Origin: Monosiga brevicollis MX1
Taxonomy: Eukaryota; Opisthokonta; Choanoflagellata; Craspedida; Salpingoecidae
NCBI RefSeq assembly: GCF_000002865.3
Contig: NW_001865065.1
Location: forward strand, 287,767 to 351,766
Reading direction: 5' to 3'
DNA: 64,000 nucleotides
Shown: piece by piece, positions 59,506 through 64,000 of the stretch
Numbering within the stretch: the stretch's first letter is position 1
Layout of the letters: the number at the start of each line of letters is the position of its first letter
Program-made: the position numbers and the translations under genes
The notes under the pieces: model-generated
Told to the model about the DNA's origin: nothing
What the model saw: the letters and a program-made list of their open reading frames with translations, nothing else
Databases searched by the model: none

Positions 59506-62500
59506 CTAGATTTCGCTGTTGGAGACATGTGGAACCCGCACGTGTCGATCATCCACCACGCGAATAGCCCCATCGCCGTCATGGGCCTCTGAACTCGTGT
59601 CCGACTCCGATTCTGTGGCTGGTGCATCCCTCAAGCTTGGTGTGTGGCCGCGAGCGGTCTGAAAGTTGTGCAACGTGGCATCACTTTGGGTTGACGCATC
59701 TGAGTCGTCACCGCCTCCACCAAAGCTCAAAATCATGGGGCCGTCCGCATTGGCGGCCGGCAGATTGAGCTGTTGCGTTGAGCCACTGGGTGTTGCATGC
59801 CACGAGTTGGACTGGTTGCTTGGCCCGTGGATCGAACGTGGCTGGTTGTACGCTCGGTTCTCCTCCGTTCCCAACATGGTATCCCACGTGAAGTCTTCAT
59901 CTGCCCCCTGTGCATCAACACCACCACCCACAGACTCCCAGTGCGGCTCAGGGGTGTACACGTTGTCTGATTCCATGCCCAGCTCCGTCATGGGTGGCAT
60001 CAGCTGAGACTGTTGCTGAGCCTCGGGCTGGACCGGCTCTGGCTGGGTCGGAGTAGAATTCGGTGTCATGGCAAAGGGCACCTGCAGGGGTGTGGTTTCT
60101 GCTGCAGCCCGATGGTGGACGCTGCTCCGCGACGGGGGAGTGACCTTCTGGCTTGACGACTGTGATTTGACGCGCCCCGGGCGTGTGGGCATGGCATGGT
60201 CATCCGTCATGTCAAGCGAGGTCAGCGATTCGCTTGGAGAGTGCAAGCTGTTGGACTTCGAGCTGCGAGCGGTCGTGCGCTGGCCAATGGAAAGACGTCG
60301 CGTCGCCCGTGGCCGCGAACTAGAAGAAGGTGTTTTGCGCGGTTTGCACCCCTCTCCCTCAGTTTCAGGCTCGGCCCCGAGATCACTCTCTGCCTCCTCG
60401 TGCGCTGCGGCGTCCGCCCCACGGGGTGAAGTGCGCGCAATCAGTGTCAGGGAATTAGGATCCTGTGGCATGGCTGAACGTGCTGTTCCCTCATGGGGCT
60501 CCATATCCATGGCCTCGGAATAAGCTGATGAGGCATGGGAGCCCGTGGAGTCCTGCTCCACCAGTCGACTCTCTGGAATAAGAACCACGGATGTGCCCGT
60601 CGACGATGGGCTGGCCCCATTCTCCTCCGCCGACTCGTAGATGGTATGAGTCAGTGAACGGATTGAAGCGTTGGTATGACGTCGCCCAAAGGACCCCTGA
60701 GAGTCCTGCCGGAAGCCTTGCATGGCGGAGGACCGCCGCGGGGAAGGATAGTCTGGTCGATGGTACGTTGCTGAACCCCGGGCATGCACCGTGGTGGGTG
60801 CGCCGTCCGAGTTGTGCATGACAAAAGAGCCAACGGACGAGCGGCCAATGGAGAAGACCGTTGATCGCCGCGTTCGGCCATCTGGGTAGTATGGCCCCTG
60901 TGATTCTGTGTCAGAGGCATCAAGCTCACGCACGTAGTCGATCAGCTTCCAAAACGACATACCACCGTCACACACGGCATACGTCAGTAGCACGTTGTTC
61001 AGAAGTGGCTCTTGCATGTGATAATCAATCATGCTCTCAAGAGTGGGGAAGAAAAAGTCGGTGCCCACTTCGTAGATGCGATAGCCATGCTCCATCTCGT
61101 CCAGTTCGTCGTCCATCTCAATGGGGAAGTGCCAGACGCTCCCGTTCCAGGACACATTGAGCACCAAGCTGATACAGGGTTTTGCATGATCGCGCGTGAG
61201 CATTGGTTCGAGAGGCCAAAAAAAAACCACGGCCACGCCTCGAGTTGAACGGCAATGTGCACTAAAACGAGCATGTCACATATGGGGAAGCCTTACCAGA
61301 GGTTGTGGGCGCTAACACGAACGCAGAAAGCACCGTCTGTTTGATTGCCAAGAAGAAACTCGACGCGTCGAGCCGACACGATACCCATCATCCAAGGCTG
61401 AGCGTTACCATCCCTACACTCAGAGCACCCCCATGTGAGAGTCATTTCAGAGACTTTTGAGCTCCCATTCATGCGTGCGTCTCCTTGGACGGGGGCGAGC
61501 AAACGGTCTGTGCAGCACAGCTGGCTTGACATACATGTCAACGCCGGAAGCACGGAAAAATTCATTCTGCTGGTACCAGGCCAAAGCAGCATAGTTGCGC
61601 TCCAGGAAATCATCGCTGTAGCCACCCGTGCGAACAATCTCCAAGCTATTGCTTGACCTGTGCTCAAAAGTTAAATCGGTTGTCAGCACCGAACAAGGTA
61701 ACGCCAACGTCGAAACACGCGCGCCCAGCTCAAGGCTTTTTGCAAATTGATAATTTCAACCGCACATACTTTTTGCGGCGGAGGTCAAAGTTGAGTTTGG
61801 TTTCCTTCGGACCATTCCTGAAACCCGCGCAATAAAGTGTGAGTTTGAACGGCAAAAGACGCAACGATCGAATTGAACCAACGCACCCTTGATTCCGGCA
61901 GATGAGGTAAAGAACAATGGCAAGGATGATGATAAAGAGAACGATGCAAACGATGATGATGATGGTGCGATTTCGACGCAACCACGAAGCCAGATCTAAT
62001 GGCAACAGGCAAGCAGTCACGACGCGTCGCAGAGTAAAACCAGCGCATCTCAACAAGAGCCTTTGCAGGGGCAGACAGGAACAGGCAATGAAGACTGCGC
62101 CTTGTCAAGGCCTGATTCTCACAGCGTACCCGATGAGTTGGGAGCGGCCGTTGTTGTGGTGGGTTGAACCATGGTTACGTTGAGAGCATCCAAGACGGCA
62201 GTGACATTATCACTTGTCAAAACGGCCTCAACCTCGGCGTCTGAATAGCACTTAAAGGTGGTGCGATCACACATGGTAAGCTCGGCTACTACACCGTCTG
62301 TGATGTCCGTGTAGCTACGAGCACGAATCGCCAGATTGCTGGACGAGGACAGAGCCTCGACAATGGCTGCCATAATGAGAGGACCATTGACATCCGAGCC
62401 ATAAAATGGAGCATTATAAGTATTGGCATTCAGTTCGCATTGGCCATTGGACAGTGCCTGGACGACCGGGGGTACAAAGCCCAAGTGAGATGCAGGATGG

Positions 62501-63642
62501 ATGGGTGGACCAGAGTTTATTCGAGGCCCAACGCATGTGGACATACATCGTCGTAGTAGCACTGTGTGCAGATGGTAGAGTTGGAGGGGTCACAATAAAG
62601 GCAGTCATCGTTACTGCAGGCCACACAGCTTGCCCCGAAATGGCCTGCCCGACAAAGTCGGCAGGTCTGAGTGTAAGTATCTAGAATGGGTAGCTCATCT
62701 GGGCAAGTGTTGCTGCACACGCCATCGACAAGGAGAAGACCGGGGGGACACTGAATGCAGTAGCTGCTGTCCGAGAGCAAGGGCCGTGAGCAATTTTCCT
62801 GAACCAGTGTCTCGCAAACGCGATCACTGGTAGGCGTGCCGGCTGCCAGAAGACTCTCGCCATCCATGCAGGGTTCACGGTATCTGTTGCAGGACAGGCC
62901 GTCCGGTAGCAGGTAATGATTGGACCCACAACTGCTACAAAAGCTGGTAATGCTGACACTGCCCGACCTGTCACCGGCCGTCCATGTAGTTTGGGACACG
63001 GTGAAAAAGGGCAAGAGAGAGGGCGAGGATCCGATGCCCGCGACCGCGTAAGTGCCATCAGTAAGCACCCAACCACCGAGATTGCTAGAGTAAGCAAGTT
63101 GAATGCCGTTGGCACTGCGCCATGTTCGTGTGGAGCTGTAGGTAAGGAGAACAGTGCTGATGGTACCCGTGCGCTTGCCCAAGGGGCGAGCAAAGGTCAT
63201 GTTGATGTCCTGGCAATAATTGCAAGCCGAGACGGCTAGGCAGGAGGTGATGGTGGGTTCTATTTACGCGCCATGCGACAAGCAGAGACGTGGCACATGA
63301 GACAGCAGCCAGCCAAAGCAGCAAAGCACGCGCTTTCAGAGGCACGGCATCAGAATCAAATGGCAAGTCGAACGAGCAAAGTGGGTGAGCGTCCTTGACG
63401 AGCCTGAGAACTGTGTACGCACCGGGCATTTGCACAGCCAAACAAGCTTCTGACGTGTTGGTGTACTCGTAGGTAACATCCCGCAAGCCGACCACGTCCT
63501 CACCGCAAGTCACCGTGCATGTACCTTGCACCTGGCGATAACAATCCGTGCCTTCTGTGCCAAGCGCAAAGGCCAAGATAAAGCCCAACAAGCGCAGGAG
63601 CCGGTGGGTCGGCGTTCCTGCGGCCGGAGCGCCCCACCCCAT
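59506..63642 (-). CDS. Cys-rich single-pass receptor with cytoplasmic SH2 domain
   Basis: Eight exons, complement: 63423-63642, 62547-63259, 62130-62457, 61887-61995, 61770-61817, 61535-61657, 61297-61413, 59506-61168, giving 795 residues with all phases closed. A signal peptide (LLRLLGFILAFALG) leads to an ectodomain of about 330 residues with a cysteine-rich stretch resembling TNFR/GCC2-GCC3-type repeats (SDSSYCIQCPPGLLLVDGVC, TCRLCRAGHFGASCVACSND). A juxtamembrane Thr-rich stalk follows, then a very hydrophobic TM helix (TIIIIVCIVLFIIILAIVLY). The SH2 domain spans five exons: ALAWYQQNEF, FLLGNQTDGAFCVRVS (binding Arg in FCVR), LVLNVSWNGSVWHFPIE, FPTLESMIDYHMQEPL. A Ser-rich tail of about 470 residues with RRS/SPR motifs has few tyrosines. 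No kinase domain. Confidence 0.85.
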
Positions 63643-63926
63643 GGCGCCCTTGCGTTGACCAATGCAACGCAAGCCACAGACCGTGGCTTCACGGTCGCCC
63701 ACAACTGGGTCACTTGGTTCACAACCAAGCACAACAGGATTGATACGCAGCGGTGTAAATCGACCAACACTGCGAGCGACTCGACCAAGTCGACACGGTG
63801 CCCGCTCTCTTGGCGCCGCTCAATCTGATACTTGCACCAAATGCAACCCCACACACACACATACACACACACACGCTCTCTCTCTTTATTTCTCTCTTTC
63901 TCAAACCGACCAAACCAATTCATATC

Positions 63927-64000
<74 letters not shown>
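63643..64000. promoter_or_regulatory. 5' region of the SH2 receptor ending in a (CT)n tract
   Basis: Upstream side of the receptor gene. Short (CA)n near 63848-63875; a (CT)n repeat fills 63931-64000 and runs off the window. Confidence 0.5.
63931..64000. repeat. (CT)n microsatellite, truncated by window end
   Basis: Seventy bases of CT dinucleotide reaching the last base of the window. Confidence 0.97.

Overview
The window is nuclear DNA of a eukaryote with many short spliceosomal introns (about 50-130 bp, AG acceptors, donors mostly GTNNGT). Genes are compact and strongly coding, with about 23 protein genes plus four core histone genes in 64 kb. The mix points to a choanoflagellate, and a Monosiga-like genome fits best. 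It has single-pass receptors with cytoplasmic SH2 domains, a CIP4/Toca F-BAR-HR1-SH3 protein, TOPORS, NKAP, CLPTM1, TMEM115, MED31, PSMD5 and a CFAP77-like ciliary protein, all close to animal forms but with their own intron pattern. The organism call is inference. Exon coordinates are hand-built splice models, checked for phase and for continuity of homology; they are predictions, not transcript evidence.

Layout. 1-1095 (+): the 3' end of a cadherin-like receptor with a cytoplasmic SH2 domain. 1737-3527 (-): ACL4-like TPR chaperone. 4065-5285 (+): small CxxxC-rich membrane protein with tail tyrosines. 5861-8770 (+): DDX52/Rok1 helicase. 8921-10660 (-): TOPORS-like RING protein. 11666-15163 (+): CIP4/FBP17/Toca family. 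15610-17154 (-): NKAP. 17801-20047 (+): CLPTM1. 20219-23179 (-): secreted trefoil/alpha-amylase. 23930-25551 (+): patatin-like lipase. 25964-28482 (-): NEK-like kinase. 29925-30886 (-): four-TM protein. 31516-32294 (-): MED31. 33744-35840 (+): CDK-like pseudokinase. 36112-37880 (+): sialidase. 37971-40625 (-): PSMD5. 41425-44334 (+): intronless 969-aa unknown.

45226-54148 holds one of each core histone gene as two divergent pairs, H2B/H3 and H2A/H4. Between the pairs lie an F-box protein gene (47211-49133, +) and a secreted N-glycosylated protein gene (49627-52478, +). All four histone genes end in a 6-bp-stem, 4-nt-loop histone 3' stem-loop. Both divergent promoters share AAAGTCCC boxes and TAACGG boxes, and all four genes have a GGCATTTT element just upstream of the start codon. 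55208-56473 (-): CFAP77-like. 57315-59169 (+): TMEM115. 59506-63642 (-): a second SH2-tailed receptor.

How they fit together. Much of the window is nuclear and ribosome/proteasome housekeeping: DDX52, ACL4, NKAP, MED31, PSMD5 and the histones. A second theme is the cell surface and tyrosine signalling: two receptors with SH2 tails, a small receptor-like protein with YxxL-type tail motifs, and a Cdc42-effector-type F-BAR/SH3 protein. A third is extracellular or lipid hydrolysis: amylase, sialidase and the patatin-like enzyme. Dinucleotide microsatellites sit in many promoters and untranslated regions.
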